The notes: generated from the letters alone by a model not told the origin. 43,772 bases of DNA from Streptomyces aureus (GCF_001418135.1 NZ_LIPQ01000165.1:1-43772); one strand, 5' to 3'. Counted from the stretch's first letter, positions 16,538-25,571 are shown. A program made the numbers and translations.

Positions 16538-16752
16538 ATCGCCGTCCCGGCCGCCCCGATCCCGGTCCACACCGCGTACGCGGGACCCACGTCGAGCTTC
16601 CGCAGGGCGAGCGTGAGGAGACCGAAGCTGCCCAGGGCGAAGACCGCGAACGCGACCGTCGGCCACAGCCGGGTGAACCCGTGCGAGAGCTTCAGGCAGA
16701 CCGCGAACCCCGTCTCCAGAAAGCCCGCCACGACCACCAGCAGCCACGCCAT
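16429..16752 (-). CDS. SMR-family exporter, SugE/Gdx-like (guanidinium-type)
   Basis: 107 residues from an ATG at 16752 with GGGAGG 9 bases upstream. Four membrane helices fill the protein. Glu13 is the universal substrate/proton-coupling acid. LKLSHGFTRLWP after helix 1 and AYAVWTGIGAAG in helix 3 follow the SugE/Gdx pattern rather than EmrE. Gdx members export guanidinium in exchange for protons and act as homodimers of dual topology. No guanidine riboswitch is recognisable upstream; instead there is a perfect palindrome. Its 3' end overlaps the TetR gene on the other strand. Confidence 0.92.
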   Translation of the reverse strand: MAWLLVVVAGFLETGFAVCLKLSHGFTRLWPTVAFAVFALGSFGLLTLALRKLDVGPAYAVWTGIGAAGTAIYGMIFLGDVVSTLKIISISLVIVGVIGLQLSGSAH

Positions 16753-16787
16753 CGTCAGTGCCTCCCACGCCGTCGGTGACTGCTTCG

Positions 16788-16802
16788 TCGCACTTGGTGC
16801 GA
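16788..16802. promoter_or_regulatory. Palindrome upstream of the SMR gene
   Basis: TCGCAC-TTG-GTGCGA, a perfect 6-bp inverted repeat, 36 bases upstream of the SMR start. It lies just downstream of a CATAAT that could be the -10 box on the minus strand. A candidate operator for the neighbouring TetR protein. Confidence 0.45.
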
Positions 16803-16904
16803 TTATGCACTTACCGGTCGCGGTCGTCCGTAAACGTGTACGGCGCGGCCGACCGCAAACGAGGGCGGCTCGGCGGGGCGGCCCGGGAAGACCGGCTCAG
16901 GGGC

Positions 16905-17918
16905 TCAGTCGCCCTCGCGCCGCTCCCGGGTCGCGAGCAGCCGGCGCAGCGAGACGAGCCGCGCCGGATCGGCGTGCCCCTCCGCCGCCCACGCGTCGAG
17001 GGCGCAGTCCGGCTCGTCGTGGCTGCACGCGCGCGGGCAGTTCTCCGTACCCGGTACGAGGTCGGGGAAGGCGAGGATGACCCGGGACGGGTCGACGTGG
17101 TGCAGGCCGAAGGAGCGGACGCCCGGGGTGTCGATGACCCAGCCGCCCTCCTTGTCGTTGAGCGGCAGGGCGAGCGCGGAGGTGGTGGTGTGCCGGCCGC
17201 GGCCCGTGACCGCGTTGACGAGACCGGTGGTCCGCCGTCGCTCCGGCGGGACCAGGGCGTTGACCAGGGTCGTCTTGCCGACGCCGGAGTGCCCGACGAA
17301 CGCGGTGGTCCGGCCCTTGAGGTGCTCGTGGACCCGCTCGGCGGCCACCCCGTCCACGAACTCGTCGCGCGTGGTCACCACGTACGGCACACCGAGCGCG
17401 CCGTACATGTCGAGGAGGTCGTCCGGCGGCGCCAGGTCCGACTTGGTGAGGATGAGCAGCGGGGTGAGGCCGCCGTCGTACGCGGCGACCAGGCAGCGGT
17501 CGATCAGACGCGGGCGCGGCTCGGGGTCGGCGAGGGCGGTGACGATCGCCAGCTGGTCGGCGTTGGCGACGACCACCCGCTCGTACGGGTCGTCGTCGTC
17601 GGCAGTGCGGCGCAGCACCGAGCTGCGCTCACCGATCCGCACGATCCGGGCGAGGGTGTCCTTCTCACCGGACAGGTCGCCGACGAGCGAGACGCGGTCG
17701 CCGACCACGGCGGCCTTGCGGCCCAGCTCGCGCGCCTTCATCGCGGTCACCGCCCGGTCGTCGACCAGGACGGTCAGCCGGCCGCGGTCGACGGTGAGGA
17801 CCATGCCCTCGACGGCGTCCTCGTGCTTCGGGCGGATCGTGGTGCGGGGACGGGTGCCCTTGCGGTTGGGCCGCTGGCGGATGTCGTCCTCGTCGGTGTG
17901 CTTGCCGTAACGCCGCAT
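16905..17918 (-). CDS. rsgA: Ribosome small subunit-dependent GTPase A
   Basis: 337 residues from an ATG at 17918, three bases after the aroA stop. It is a circularly permuted GTPase: G4 (LILTKSDL) comes before G1 (GHSGVGKTTLVNAL) and G3 (DTPGVRSFGL). There is an N-terminal OB-type domain (AVEGMVLTVDRGRLTVLVDD) and a C-terminal zinc finger with Cys/His ligands in TENCPRACSHDEPDC. RsgA checks maturation of the 30S subunit. The N-terminal 35 residues are Arg/Lys-rich. It is the last gene of the M50 - aroA - rsgA run. Confidence 0.96.
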   Translation of the reverse strand: MRRYGKHTDEDDIRQRPNRKGTRPRTTIRPKHEDAVEGMVLTVDRGRLTVLVDDRAVTAMKARELGRKAAVVGDRVSLVGDLSGEKDTLARIVRIGERSSVLRRTADDDDPYERVVVANADQLAIVTALADPEPRPRLIDRCLVAAYDGGLTPLLILTKSDLAPPDDLLDMYGALGVPYVVTTRDEFVDGVAAERVHEHLKGRTTAFVGHSGVGKTTLVNALVPPERRRTTGLVNAVTGRGRHTTTSALALPLNDKEGGWVIDTPGVRSFGLHHVDPSRVILAFPDLVPGTENCPRACSHDEPDCALDAWAAEGHADPARLVSLRRLLATRERREGD

Positions 17919-17921
17919 GGT

Positions 17922-19253
17922 TCAGGCCCCGAGCATTTCGGTCCACATCGTCGGGAAGTCGGGCAAGGTCTTCGCCGTCGTGGCCACGTCCTCGATCTCC
18001 ACGCCCTCGACCGCGAGGCCGATGATCGCGCCCGCCGTCGCCATACGGTGGTCGTGGTACGTGTGGAAGACGCCGCCGTGCAGCGGGCGCGGGCGGATGT
18101 GGAGACCGTCCTCGGTCTCGGTCACGTCGCCGCCCAGCTCGTTGATCTCCTTGGTGAGCGCCGCCAGCCGGTCCGTCTCGTGCAGCCGGAGGTGGGCGAC
18201 CCCGCGCAGGGTCGACGGGGAGTCCGCGAGCGCCGCGACCGCCGCGATGCCGGGCGTCAGCTCGCCGACCTCGCCGAGGTCGACGTCGATGCCGTGGATC
18301 CGGCCCGTACCGGTGAAGGTCAGGCCCGCCTCGGTCAGCTCGCAGGAACCACCCATCTCGGTGAAGATCTCCCGCAGCGCGTCACCGGGCTGGGTGGTGC
18401 GCGCCGGCCAGTCCGGGACCGTCACACGGCCGCCGGTGATCAGGGCCGCGGCCAGGAACGGCTGCGCGTTCGACAGATCGGGCTCGACGACCAGGTCCCG
18501 GCCGCGCAGCGCGGAGGGCGCCACCCGCCACACGTTCGGGGCGCCGCCGTGCTCCGGCTCGTCGACCTGGGCGCCGACCGCGCGCAGCATGTCGACCGTC
18601 ATCCGGATGTGCGGCAGCGAGGGCAGCCGCGACCCCACGTGCCGTACCTCGACGCCCTGGTTGAAGCGGGGCGCGGACAGCAGCAGGGCGCTCACGAACT
18701 GGGAGGACGAGGAGGCGTCGATCTCGACGGTGCCGCCGTCCAGGCCACCGGCGCCGTGCACCGTCATGGGGAGGGCGCCGCGGCCCTCGTCGTCGACGCG
18801 GGCGCCGAGCGCGCGCAGCGCGTCGATCACGCCGTGCAGCGGGCGCTCGTGGGAGCGGGGGTCGCCGTCGAAGCGCACCGGGCCGTCGGCGAGCGCCGCG
18901 ACCGGGGGCAGGAAGCGCATGACCGTGCCGGCGTTGCCGACGTCGACGGTCGCGGGGCCGCGCAGCGGGGAGGGGATGATCCGCCAGGCCTCGCCGGAGC
19001 CGTCGGGGCCCACGCCCTCCTCGATCCGCACACCGAGGGTACGGAGCGCCTCGGCCATCAGGAGGGTGTCGCGGGAGCGCAGCGGGCGGCGCAGCCAGCC
19101 CGGCTCGGACGCCAGCGCGGCGAGGACCAGGGCGCGGTTGGTGACCGACTTCGATCCGGGCACGGTGACGGTCGCGTCGACGGCGCCGCGGGCATACGGG
19201 GCGGGCCAGAGGTCGGTGGGCGGGTCGATGTGCGCGGAGGTGGCTGCGGTCAT
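17922..19253 (-). CDS. aroA: 3-phosphoshikimate 1-carboxyvinyltransferase (EPSP synthase)
   Basis: 443 residues from an ATG at 19253; the ribosome site is weak. AroA joins shikimate 3-phosphate and PEP in aromatic amino acid synthesis. Visible motifs are [18 protein letters not shown] at the N-terminus, [15 protein letters not shown] in the active site, [26 protein letters not shown] and [21 protein letters not shown]. In the active-site loop a Phe stands where enterobacterial enzymes have Pro (GNAGTxMRP); as far as I know actinobacterial enzymes share this, so it need not mean glyphosate tolerance. rsgA follows after 3 bases and the M50 gene precedes it by 20. Confidence 0.96.
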   Translation of the reverse strand: MTAATSAHIDPPTDLWPAPYARGAVDATVTVPGSKSVTNRALVLAALASEPGWLRRPLRSRDTLLMAEALRTLGVRIEEGVGPDGSGEAWRIIPSPLRGPATVDVGNAGTVMRFLPPVAALADGPVRFDGDPRSHERPLHGVIDALRALGARVDDEGRGALPMTVHGAGGLDGGTVEIDASSSSQFVSALLLSAPRFNQGVEVRHVGSRLPSLPHIRMTVDMLRAVGAQVDEPEHGGAPNVWRVAPSALRGRDLVVEPDLSNAQPFLAAALITGGRVTVPDWPARTTQPGDALREIFTEMGGSCELTEAGLTFTGTGRIHGIDVDLGEVGELTPGIAAVAALADSPSTLRGVAHLRLHETDRLAALTKEINELGGDVTETEDGLHIRPRPLHGGVFHTYHDHRMATAGAIIGLAVEGVEIEDVATTAKTLPDFPTMWTEMLGA

Positions 19254-19273
19254 GGACTCACTGTACGGGGGAG

Positions 19274-19960
19274 TCAGATGCCCAGGAGCCAGCGCCCGCC
19301 GCCGATCAGGGAGGAGATCGCGACGGCGTGGAAGAAGACCAGCCACACGGCGGCGGGCACATGGGTGAGCCGCGAGAGCTGGTCCGCGTCCGAGTCGGGG
19401 GCGCCGCCGTGGCGTCGCTTCAGCTGGAGCTCGAAGGCCGGGCGGACACCGCCGATCAGCAGGAACCAGACCACGGCGTACGCGAAGACCGACTGGACGT
19501 CGGGGGAGGTCAGCCAGGAGACGAGGAGGAAGGCGGCGCCGGTGAGCAGGACGGTGAGGATCCCGTACGCGTTGCGGACCATCACGAGCATCGCGAGCAG
19601 CAGGGCCGTCGCCACCCACAGCAGCAGGGTCACCCGGTGGGTGCCGAGCAGCGCGGCGCCGCCGAGGCCGAGCAGCGGGGCCGCGGGGTAGCCGGCGGCC
19701 AGGGTGAGGACCACGCCGAGGCCGGTCGGGCGGCCGCGGCTCACGGTCAGTCCGCTGGTGTCCGAGTGCAGCCGGATCGCTTCGAGGCGCCGGCCGGTGG
19801 CGAGGGCGACGAGTCCGTGGCCGCCCTCGTGGGCGATGGTGATCGCGTTGCGGGCCGGCAGCCAGAGGGCGCGGAAGACGGCCAGGCTCAGCGCGCACCC
19901 GCCGGTGAAGTAGACGATCCACTCGTCGGGAGCAGGCTGGGTGCCGAGGATCTCTGTCAT
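19274..19960 (-). CDS. M50-family membrane zinc metallopeptidase
   Basis: 228 residues from an ATG at 19960 (a longer frame upstream has no ribosome site). The zinc motif HEGGH is at residues 44-48 in a hydrophobic helix, as in site-2-type proteases, and about six membrane segments follow. [22 protein letters not shown] resembles the conserved second half of the PF13398 (M50B) group. There is no PDZ domain. The substrate is unknown. It is first in the run with aroA and rsgA and divergent from the SRAP gene across about 50 bp. Confidence 0.88.
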   Translation of the reverse strand: MTEILGTQPAPDEWIVYFTGGCALSLAVFRALWLPARNAITIAHEGGHGLVALATGRRLEAIRLHSDTSGLTVSRGRPTGLGVVLTLAAGYPAAPLLGLGGAALLGTHRVTLLLWVATALLLAMLVMVRNAYGILTVLLTGAAFLLVSWLTSPDVQSVFAYAVVWFLLIGGVRPAFELQLKRRHGGAPDSDADQLSRLTHVPAAVWLVFFHAVAISSLIGGGRWLLGI

Positions 19961-20010
19961 TTCTCGGACGGCTCCTCGGTCGGGTTCGGGATCGTGGCAG
20001 TGTGGCACGT

Positions 20011-20826
20011 ATGTGCGGAAGGTATGCAGCGAGCCGGCGGCCCGAGGACCTCGTCGGATTCTTCGGGGTGGAGAAGTGGGAGCCGGAGGAGACTCTGGCC
20101 CCGGACTGGAACGTGGCCCCCACCAAGGAGGTCTGGGCCGTTCTGGAACGTCCTCTGAAAGACGCAGACTCCCCGCGTCCGGTTCGCCAGCTGCGCGCGC
20201 TGAAATGGGGCCTGGTGCCGTCCTGGTCGAAGTCTCCGGAGGGCGCCGCCCGGATGATCAACGCACGTGCGGAGACCCTGGACGAGAAGCCCTCCTTCAA
20301 GCGGGCCTTCGCGGCCCGCCGGTGCATCCTGCCCGCCGACGGCTACTACGAGTGGGTGACCGGCGCGGGGGAGCGGGACCTGGAGGTCGAGGGGAAGAGG
20401 AAGCGGCCGCGGAAGCAGCCGTACTTCGTGACCCCGGCGGACGGCTCGGTCTTCGCGATGGCGGGGCTCTACGAGTTCTGGCGCGACCGCACCCTGCCCG
20501 ACGGCGACCCCCTGGCGTGGTGGGTGACCTGCTCGGTGATCACCACCGAGGCGGAGACCGGGCCGCTGGGCGTGGCCCCGGCCGAGGGCCCGCACTCGCT
20601 CGCCGACATCCACCCCCGGATGCCGCTGATGCTCACCGAGGACCGCTGGGACGCCTGGCTCGATCCGGCGACCACCCGGCCGGAGGAGCTGCGCGGGCTG
20701 CTCGCCCCACCGCCGGAGGGCCTGATGAGGGCCTATCCGGTGGCGACCGCGGTCAGCAACATCCGCAACAACGGACCCGAGCTCCTGACGGAGCTGGAGG
20801 GCCCGGAGGTCGGCACGCTGTTCTGA
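20011..20826 (+). CDS. SRAP-domain protein (HMCES/YedK-like abasic site DNA-protein crosslinker)
   Basis: 271 residues. The start is fixed at the ATG at 20011 because the family requires Cys at position 2 after Met removal (MCGRYA); the GTG at 20002 would abolish this. The active-site set is complete: Cys2, Asn34 in WNVAP, Glu114 in GYYEW, and His in [16 protein letters not shown] proteins crosslink to abasic sites in single-stranded DNA, shielding them during replication; older annotations call them SOS response-associated peptidases. A Lys/Arg-rich insert (KRKRPRKQ, about 129-140) may contact DNA. Confidence 0.95.
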   Translation: MCGRYAASRRPEDLVGFFGVEKWEPEETLAPDWNVAPTKEVWAVLERPLKDADSPRPVRQLRALKWGLVPSWSKSPEGAARMINARAETLDEKPSFKRAFAARRCILPADGYYEWVTGAGERDLEVEGKRKRPRKQPYFVTPADGSVFAMAGLYEFWRDRTLPDGDPLAWWVTCSVITTEAETGPLGVAPAEGPHSLADIHPRMPLMLTEDRWDAWLDPATTRPEELRGLLAPPPEGLMRAYPVATAVSNIRNNGPELLTELEGPEVGTLF

Positions 20827-20863
20827 GACCGTCGCGCGCGCCGCCGGACGGCAGGATGGGAGC

Positions 20864-21514
20864 GTGACCGACGTGACACAGTACGAGACCGTTCCCACCG
20901 ACGCCGGGGATGCCCGCGTCGCCTGGTACGAGGGGCCCGGGCGGACCAGGCCGTGGGCCGTCCTCGCCCTCGGCCACGGCGCCGGCGGCGGCATCGAGGC
21001 CCGCGACCTCCAGGCGCTGGCCGCCGCGCTGCCCGCCCGGGGCGTGACCGTCGCCCTCGTCGAGCAGCCCTGGCGGGTGGCGGGCAAGAAGGTCGCCCCC
21101 GCCCCCAAGACCCTGGACACCGGCTGGCGCGGCCTCTGGCCGGCCCTCGCCCGGCCCGGGCTCCCGGTGATCGCGGGCGGCCGCAGCGCCGGCGCCCGGG
21201 TCGCCTGCCGTACCGGGCGGGAGCTGGGCGCGCTCGCCGTCCTCGCGCTGAGCTTCCCCCTGCACCCGCCGGGCAGGCCGGAGAAGTCCCGGGCCGACGA
21301 GCTTCTCGGCAGCGGCCTGCCGACGCTCGTCGTCCAGGGCGGCAACGACCCCTTCGGACGGCCCGCGGAGTTCCCGGAAGGCCCGTACCGCCTCGTCGGG
21401 ATCCCGGACGGGGACCACGGCTTCGCCCTGCCCAAGCGGGCGCCGCTCGGGCCGGACGAGGCGATGGCGCTCCTGGTGGACGGGGTCGCCGACTGGATCC
21501 TCTCCCTCCGCTGA
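20864..21514 (+). CDS. Alpha/beta hydrolase, Tex30/KANL3-type
   Basis: 216 residues from a GTG at 20864 with GGGAGC just upstream. The fold's landmarks are present: LGHGAGGG (oxyanion loop), the nucleophile elbow GGRSAGAR, the acid in VVQGGNDPFG, and the base in IPDGDHGF. The length and the LGHGAGGG pattern match the small alpha/beta hydrolases grouped with Tex30. The substrate is unknown. It starts 37 bases after the SRAP gene and ends just before the SigR-type promoter. Confidence 0.88.
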   Translation: MTDVTQYETVPTDAGDARVAWYEGPGRTRPWAVLALGHGAGGGIEARDLQALAAALPARGVTVALVEQPWRVAGKKVAPAPKTLDTGWRGLWPALARPGLPVIAGGRSAGARVACRTGRELGALAVLALSFPLHPPGRPEKSRADELLGSGLPTLVVQGGNDPFGRPAEFPEGPYRLVGIPDGDHGFALPKRAPLGPDEAMALLVDGVADWILSLR

Positions 21515-21521
21515 GGGACCG

Positions 21522-21547
21522 GGAATGCCGAGTGGGGGACCACTGTT
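21522..21547 (+). promoter_or_regulatory. SigR-dependent promoter of sigR (p2)
   Basis: GGAAT (21522-21526), exactly 18 bases, GTT (21545-21547). This matches the known SigR consensus (GGAAT-N18-GTT) and is at the place of the autoregulatory p2 promoter of S. coelicolor sigR. It drives a transcript covering the upstream start at 21590, giving the longer isoform. Confidence 0.9.
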
Positions 21548-21589
21548 GTTCCGTGCGTCGGTATGAGCAAGGAAGAGGGAGTCCGTCGC

Positions 21590-21754
21590 ATGGGTTCGAC
21601 CATCTGCCCCGAGCGCGCGCAGGCCGCTGACCTCGACTGGACAGTGCTGCCCGCTCCCAAGGGAGCCCGGATTCGGGCGGCGGGCGGAGCGGTTCCTCGT
21701 CTATCCTCCGAAACGAGCGGGTCCGCCCTCGGACCCGCCGTCGCGCTGGAGGAG
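21590..21754 (+). other. N-terminal extension codons of the long SigR isoform
   Basis: An in-frame ATG at 21590 with GAGGGAG 8 bases upstream adds exactly 55 residues to the SigR start at 21755. The known unstable S. coelicolor isoform (SigR') is also 55 residues longer and is made from the SigR-dependent promoter, then degraded by ClpP-type proteases. The extension ([17 protein letters not shown]...) has no domain I recognise. A further ATG at 21563 is too close to the expected transcript start. Confidence 0.8.
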
Positions 21755-22411
21755 GTGGGTCCGGTCACTGGGACCGACACAGGGACCGACGACGGCCCCG
21801 AGGAGACGACCGAGGAGCGCAACGCGCGCTTCGAGCGGGACGCCCTCGGCTACCTCGACCAGATGTACTCCGCCGCGCTGCGCATGACGCGCAACCCCGC
21901 GGACGCGGAGGACCTGGTGCAGGAGACCTACGCCAAGGCGTACGGCTCCTTCCACCAGTTCCGCGAGGGTACGAACCTCAAGGCCTGGCTGTACCGCATC
22001 CTCACGAACACCTTCATCAACTCGTACCGCAAGAAGCAGCGCGAGCCCCAGCGCAGCGCCGCCGAGGAGATCGAGGACTGGCAGCTCGCGCGCGCCGAGT
22101 CGCACATGTCGACCGGGCTGCGCTCCGCCGAGTCGCAGGCGCTCGACCACCTCCCGGACTCCGACGTGAAGGAAGCCCTCCAGGCGATTCCCGAGGAGTT
22201 CCGCATCGCCGTCTATCTCGCGGATGTCGAGGGCTTTGCGTACAAGGAGATCGCGGACATCATGGGGACACCCATCGGTACGGTGATGTCCCGGCTGCAC
22301 CGGGGTCGCCGCCAGTTGCGCGGCATGCTCGAGGACTACGCCCGCGACCGCGGGCTGGTACCCGCGGGCGCCGGAGAGTCGTCGAACGATCTGAAAGGCT
22401 CGGGCTCATGA
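21755..22411 (+). CDS. sigR: Thiol-oxidative stress ECF sigma factor SigR
   Basis: 218 residues from a GTG at 21755 with GGAGGAG directly before it; a longer 273-residue form can start at 21590. Region 2 reads [32 protein letters not shown] and region 4 ends in [31 protein letters not shown], with [24 protein letters not shown] between. SigR directs the disulfide-stress regulon (thioredoxins, mycothiol genes and others) and its own gene. The stop overlaps the rsrA start (ATGA), so sigma and anti-sigma are made together. The SigR promoter at 21522-21547 gives positive autoregulation. Confidence 0.96.
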   Translation: MGPVTGTDTGTDDGPEETTEERNARFERDALGYLDQMYSAALRMTRNPADAEDLVQETYAKAYGSFHQFREGTNLKAWLYRILTNTFINSYRKKQREPQRSAAEEIEDWQLARAESHMSTGLRSAESQALDHLPDSDVKEALQAIPEEFRIAVYLADVEGFAYKEIADIMGTPIGTVMSRLHRGRRQLRGMLEDYARDRGLVPAGAGESSNDLKGSGS

Positions 22412-22725
22412 GCTGCGGAGAGCCGCACGAGACGGATTGCTCGGAAGTCCTGGATCATCTGTACGAGTTCCTCGACAACGAGATGCCCGACAGTGACTGC
22501 ACCAAGTTCGAGGTGCACTTCGAGGAGTGCTCCCCCTGCCTGGAGAAGTACGGCCTGGAGCAGGCGGTGAAGAAGCTCGTCAAGCGCTGCTGCGGCAGCG
22601 ACGACGTCCCCACCGACCTGCGGTCCAAGGTCATGGGCCGGATCGACCTGATCCGTTCCGGGCACCTCGTGCCCGAGCAGGAGATCGCGCCGATCGTGCC
22701 GACGACACCGGCGCCCCAGGAGTAA
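22408..22725 (+). CDS. rsrA: Zinc-binding redox-sensing anti-sigma factor RsrA
   Basis: 105 residues from an ATG at 22408 overlapping the sigR stop. It has the ZAS motif His37-x3-Cys41-x2-Cys44, plus Cys3, Cys11, Cys31 and the Cys61-Cys62 pair, at the same positions as in S. coelicolor RsrA. Reduced RsrA with zinc holds SigR inactive; oxidation forms a disulfide, expels zinc and frees SigR. All the redox residues are present, so the switch should be working. Confidence 0.97.
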   Translation: MSCGEPHETDCSEVLDHLYEFLDNEMPDSDCTKFEVHFEECSPCLEKYGLEQAVKKLVKRCCGSDDVPTDLRSKVMGRIDLIRSGHLVPEQEIAPIVPTTPAPQE

Positions 22726-22749
22726 CTCCCCTTCCGTAGAGGGAGCAAG

Positions 22750-22780
22750 GAGGCCGTCGCGACACGATCGTGGCGGCCTC
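22750..22780. terminator. Terminator after sigR-rsrA
   Basis: GAGGCCG/CGGCCTC 7-bp outer stem (22750-22756 with 22774-22780) with further internal pairing, 24 bases after the rsrA stop. Confidence 0.6.
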
Positions 22781-22866
22781 GTTCGTATATCAGCTTGTAT
22801 CACCCGATGGTGCGAATCCGCTCCACCATGCCGTCACGGGCCGTCCAACTCGCTAGCGTGACGGGG

Positions 22867-24282
22867 ATGATGGGCGTGAAGGTCATTCCGCGGGCGGCCC
22901 GCGTGTACATCGGTTGCGCCCTGCTGGGCGCCGGGGCCTCCGTCCTGCCCGCCCTGCGCCCCGGCGCGGCCACCCCCTGGGCCACGGTCGCGCTCCTCAC
23001 CGCCCTGTACGCGCTCTGCGAACTGCCCGCCCGCTGCCGCCTCCTCGGCCGGGCGCTCGGCGGCTCCGTCCCCATGGGAACCGGCTCCTTCTTTCCGGTC
23101 CTCCTCGCCGCCGCCCTCCTCCTGCCCCCCGCCGCCGCCGCGCTGACCGCAGTGCCCGGCAGCCTCCTCGCCCGCGTCGAGGAACCCCCGGCCGCCCCCC
23201 GCCGCGCCTGGCGGGCCGCCGCCACCGCCCTCGCCACCTGGGCCGCCGCCCAGGCGGCCGGTGCCCTCGACTGCGCCCGTGCCCTCGGCCACGGTCACGA
23301 CGCCCCCGACTTCCCCTACGCGCTGCTGCCCGCCGGCGCCGCCGCCCTCACCTTCTGCCTGGCCCTGACCGCCCTCGACGGCGGCATCCGGGCGACGGCC
23401 GGCGGACTGCCCCCGCGGGCCGCCTGGCGCGGCCTCCTCGGCCGGGCGCTCGCCCCGCACGCCGTGCACGGGCTAGCCGGACTGATGATGGCCGTCCTCT
23501 GGCGCAGCACGTACGGGCCGGTGTCGGCCCTCTTCGTGCTCCTCCCGATGTACATCTCCTGCTGGGTCTTCGCCCAGTACCACCGCGAACGCGCCGCCCA
23601 CCAGGCCACCATCCGCGCCCTCGTCCAGGCCGTCGACATCAAGGACCGCTACACCCGGGGCCACAGCGAACGCGTCGGCCACGCCTCCGTCCTGATCGCC
23701 CGCGAGCTGGGCATGGCCGAGGACCGGCTCGACGTCGTACGGTTCGCCGGCATCCTCCACGACGTCGGCAAACTCGGCGTGCCCACCCGGGTCCTCCGCA
23801 AGGACGGCCCCCTCACCCCCGAGGAGCGCCGGGTCATCGAACTGCACCCGGAGTACGGACACGAGATGGTCCGCGGCATCGGCTTCCTGGGCGAGGCGCG
23901 GGCCGCGATCCTCCACCACCACGAACGCATGGACGGCAGCGGCTACCCGTACGGGCTGCACGGCGACGAGATCCCCGAGTTCGCCCGGGTGGTGGCCGTC
24001 GCCGACGCCTTCGACGCCATGACCTCCACCCGCTCCTACAGCCGGGCCCGCCCGGTGCCGACCGCCGTCGCCGAACTGGAGCGCTGCGCCGGCAGCCAGT
24101 TCGACGCCCGGATGGTCGCCGCCCTCGTCCGCGCCCTGGACCGGCACGGCTGGCAGCCCGCCGTCACCGCCGACGAGACCACACCGGCGGGCCCCACCGG
24201 CGGGAACGTGCCGCCGCCACGCGGGGCCCACGCCGCACGGCGACCGGAAGCACCCGGCACCAGGCCCAGGGAGCGCGCATGA
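22867..24282 (+). CDS. HD-GYP domain membrane protein, probable c-di-GMP phosphodiesterase
   Basis: 471 residues from the ATG at 22867 (GTG 22858 and ATG 22870 are alternatives; a TAGCGT box just upstream suggests a very short leader). The N-terminal 240 residues hold about six to seven membrane segments. The C-terminal HD-GYP domain has DIKDRYTRGHSERV, HDVGK (His298-Asp299), the HHHE run at 350-353 and GYP at 359-361, so every metal and signature residue is present. HD-GYP proteins hydrolyse c-di-GMP, which controls development in Streptomyces. The stop overlaps the next HD gene (ATGA). Confidence 0.92.
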   Translation: MMGVKVIPRAARVYIGCALLGAGASVLPALRPGAATPWATVALLTALYALCELPARCRLLGRALGGSVPMGTGSFFPVLLAAALLLPPAAAALTAVPGSLLARVEEPPAAPRRAWRAAATALATWAAAQAAGALDCARALGHGHDAPDFPYALLPAGAAALTFCLALTALDGGIRATAGGLPPRAAWRGLLGRALAPHAVHGLAGLMMAVLWRSTYGPVSALFVLLPMYISCWVFAQYHRERAAHQATIRALVQAVDIKDRYTRGHSERVGHASVLIARELGMAEDRLDVVRFAGILHDVGKLGVPTRVLRKDGPLTPEERRVIELHPEYGHEMVRGIGFLGEARAAILHHHERMDGSGYPYGLHGDEIPEFARVVAVADAFDAMTSTRSYSRARPVPTAVAELERCAGSQFDARMVAALVRALDRHGWQPAVTADETTPAGPTGGNVPPPRGAHAARRPEAPGTRPRERA

Positions 24283-25571
24283 GGCCCGGCTCCGTCACCG
24301 TCGGCGCCGTGCACGGGGCCGCGCTCCTGCTGAGCCTCACCGGATTCGCCTCCACCCTCTGGTACGGCGTCGACGAACCCGGCAACGCCCTCGCCTTCGG
24401 CACCCTCATCGTCCTCGGCGAGCTCGCCCGCTGGGGCGCCGCACCCGGCGTGGGGGCACCTCCCGTGCGCGAGGCGCCGGGCGGGAGGGAGCCCGCGCCG
24501 CTCGCCGCCGCCGGGGCCCTCGCCTACGCCCTGCTCGGGGCGAGCGCCGGGACCGCCACCACCCACGGCGTCCTCCAGATCGTCGCCGTCGTCGTGGCCG
24601 CCGGCCTCGCCGGGATCGTCCCCCACATCGCCCGGGGCCGGGGGCCCGGCCCCGACCACCTCGCCCGCCGCGTCCTCACCGTCGGCTTCGCCGCGCTCTG
24701 CTTCCAGCCCCTCTACAACTCCGGGGCCGTCGTCGAGCACCTCGGCCAGGGCCCCGCGTACGCCCTCTTCCTCGTCCTGCTGCTCGCCCTGACCGCCCTG
24801 TGCGACGCGGTCCTCGCCGCCCTCGTGCTCCGCGCCCGCACGGGATTCCCGTACGGCCCCCTCCTCCGCGACGAACTGAGCGCCCTCCTCGGCATCGGCT
24901 CCGCCGTCGGCGCCACCGGCACCGTCATGGCGCTCGGCGTGGCCGCCGCCGGACTCTGGGCACTGCCCGTGCTCGCCGTGCCGCTGCTGCTCACCCAGGT
25001 CTCGTTCCGCCGGTACGCCGCCGTGCGCACGGTCAACCGGCAGACCATCGCATCCCTCGCCCGCGCCACCGAGATCGCCGGCTGCACCCCGCCCGGCCAC
25101 GCCCGCCGGGTCGCCGCCCTCAGCGCCGCCGTCGGAAGGGAACTGGGCCTCTCCGGCGCCGAACTGGCCGTCCTGGAGCACGCGGCGCTCATGCACGACA
25201 TCGGCCAGCTCTCCCTCGTCGACCCCGTCGCGGGCGGCGCCACCGCCCTGCTGCCCACCGAGGAGCAGCGCCGGATCGCCCTCCTCGGCGGCGAGGTCGT
25301 CCGTAGAACCGGTGTGCCCGAGGCGGTCGCCGTCGTGGTGGAGCGCCAGGCCGACCCGTACCGGGAGCAGCCGCTGCCCGCCCGGATCGTCCGGACCGTG
25401 AACGCCTACGACGACCTCGCGGGCGGCGAGAAAGCGGGTGCCGCCCTCGACGCCCTGGAGCGGCTCAGACTCGGCACCGCCCGCGATCACCACCCGGATG
25501 TCGTCGAATGCCTGGCCAGGGTCCTGGCGCGGGGCGGAGCGGCTGGGGTGACCTCCGTCGCGACGGGGTAA
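24279..25571 (+). CDS. Degenerate HD-domain membrane protein, partner of the HD-GYP protein
   Basis: 430 residues from an ATG at 24279 inside the stop of the HD-GYP gene. The architecture is the same: about six membrane segments, then an HD domain with PGHARRVAALSAAVGREL and ALMHDIGQLSLVD. The HD pair is kept, but the usual Lys is Gln, and the downstream HHExxxGxGYP block is missing (the region reads VVERQADPYREQPLPARIV). It is unlikely to cleave c-di-GMP by the standard mechanism and may regulate its active partner. A REP-like palindrome is embedded in frame at 24451-24489. Confidence 0.88.
   Translation: MRPGSVTVGAVHGAALLLSLTGFASTLWYGVDEPGNALAFGTLIVLGELARWGAAPGVGAPPVREAPGGREPAPLAAAGALAYALLGASAGTATTHGVLQIVAVVVAAGLAGIVPHIARGRGPGPDHLARRVLTVGFAALCFQPLYNSGAVVEHLGQGPAYALFLVLLLALTALCDAVLAALVLRARTGFPYGPLLRDELSALLGIGSAVGATGTVMALGVAAAGLWALPVLAVPLLLTQVSFRRYAAVRTVNRQTIASLARATEIAGCTPPGHARRVAALSAAVGRELGLSGAELAVLEHAALMHDIGQLSLVDPVAGGATALLPTEEQRRIALLGGEVVRRTGVPEAVAVVVERQADPYREQPLPARIVRTVNAYDDLAGGEKAGAALDALERLRLGTARDHHPDVVECLARVLARGGAAGVTSVATG
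24451..24489. repeat. REP-like palindrome inside the degenerate HD gene
   Basis: TGGGGGCACCTCCC with a downstream GGGCGGGAGGG arm. The left arm matches the element at 5900-5932 with one mismatch. It is translated in frame as part of a loop (GVGAPPVREAPGGREPAP) between membrane segments, which looks like a tolerated insertion. Confidence 0.5.

Noticed and set aside
18940..18980. AroA Phe in place of the Pro of the GNAGTxMRP loop as a sign of glyphosate tolerance
   Set aside because: As far as I know actinobacterial AroA proteins normally have Phe here, so it is not a special feature.
16758..19691. 977-residue plus-strand open frame over rsgA and aroA
   Set aside because: Arg/Gly/Val-rich shadow of two well-recognised minus-strand genes; no domain and no ribosome site.
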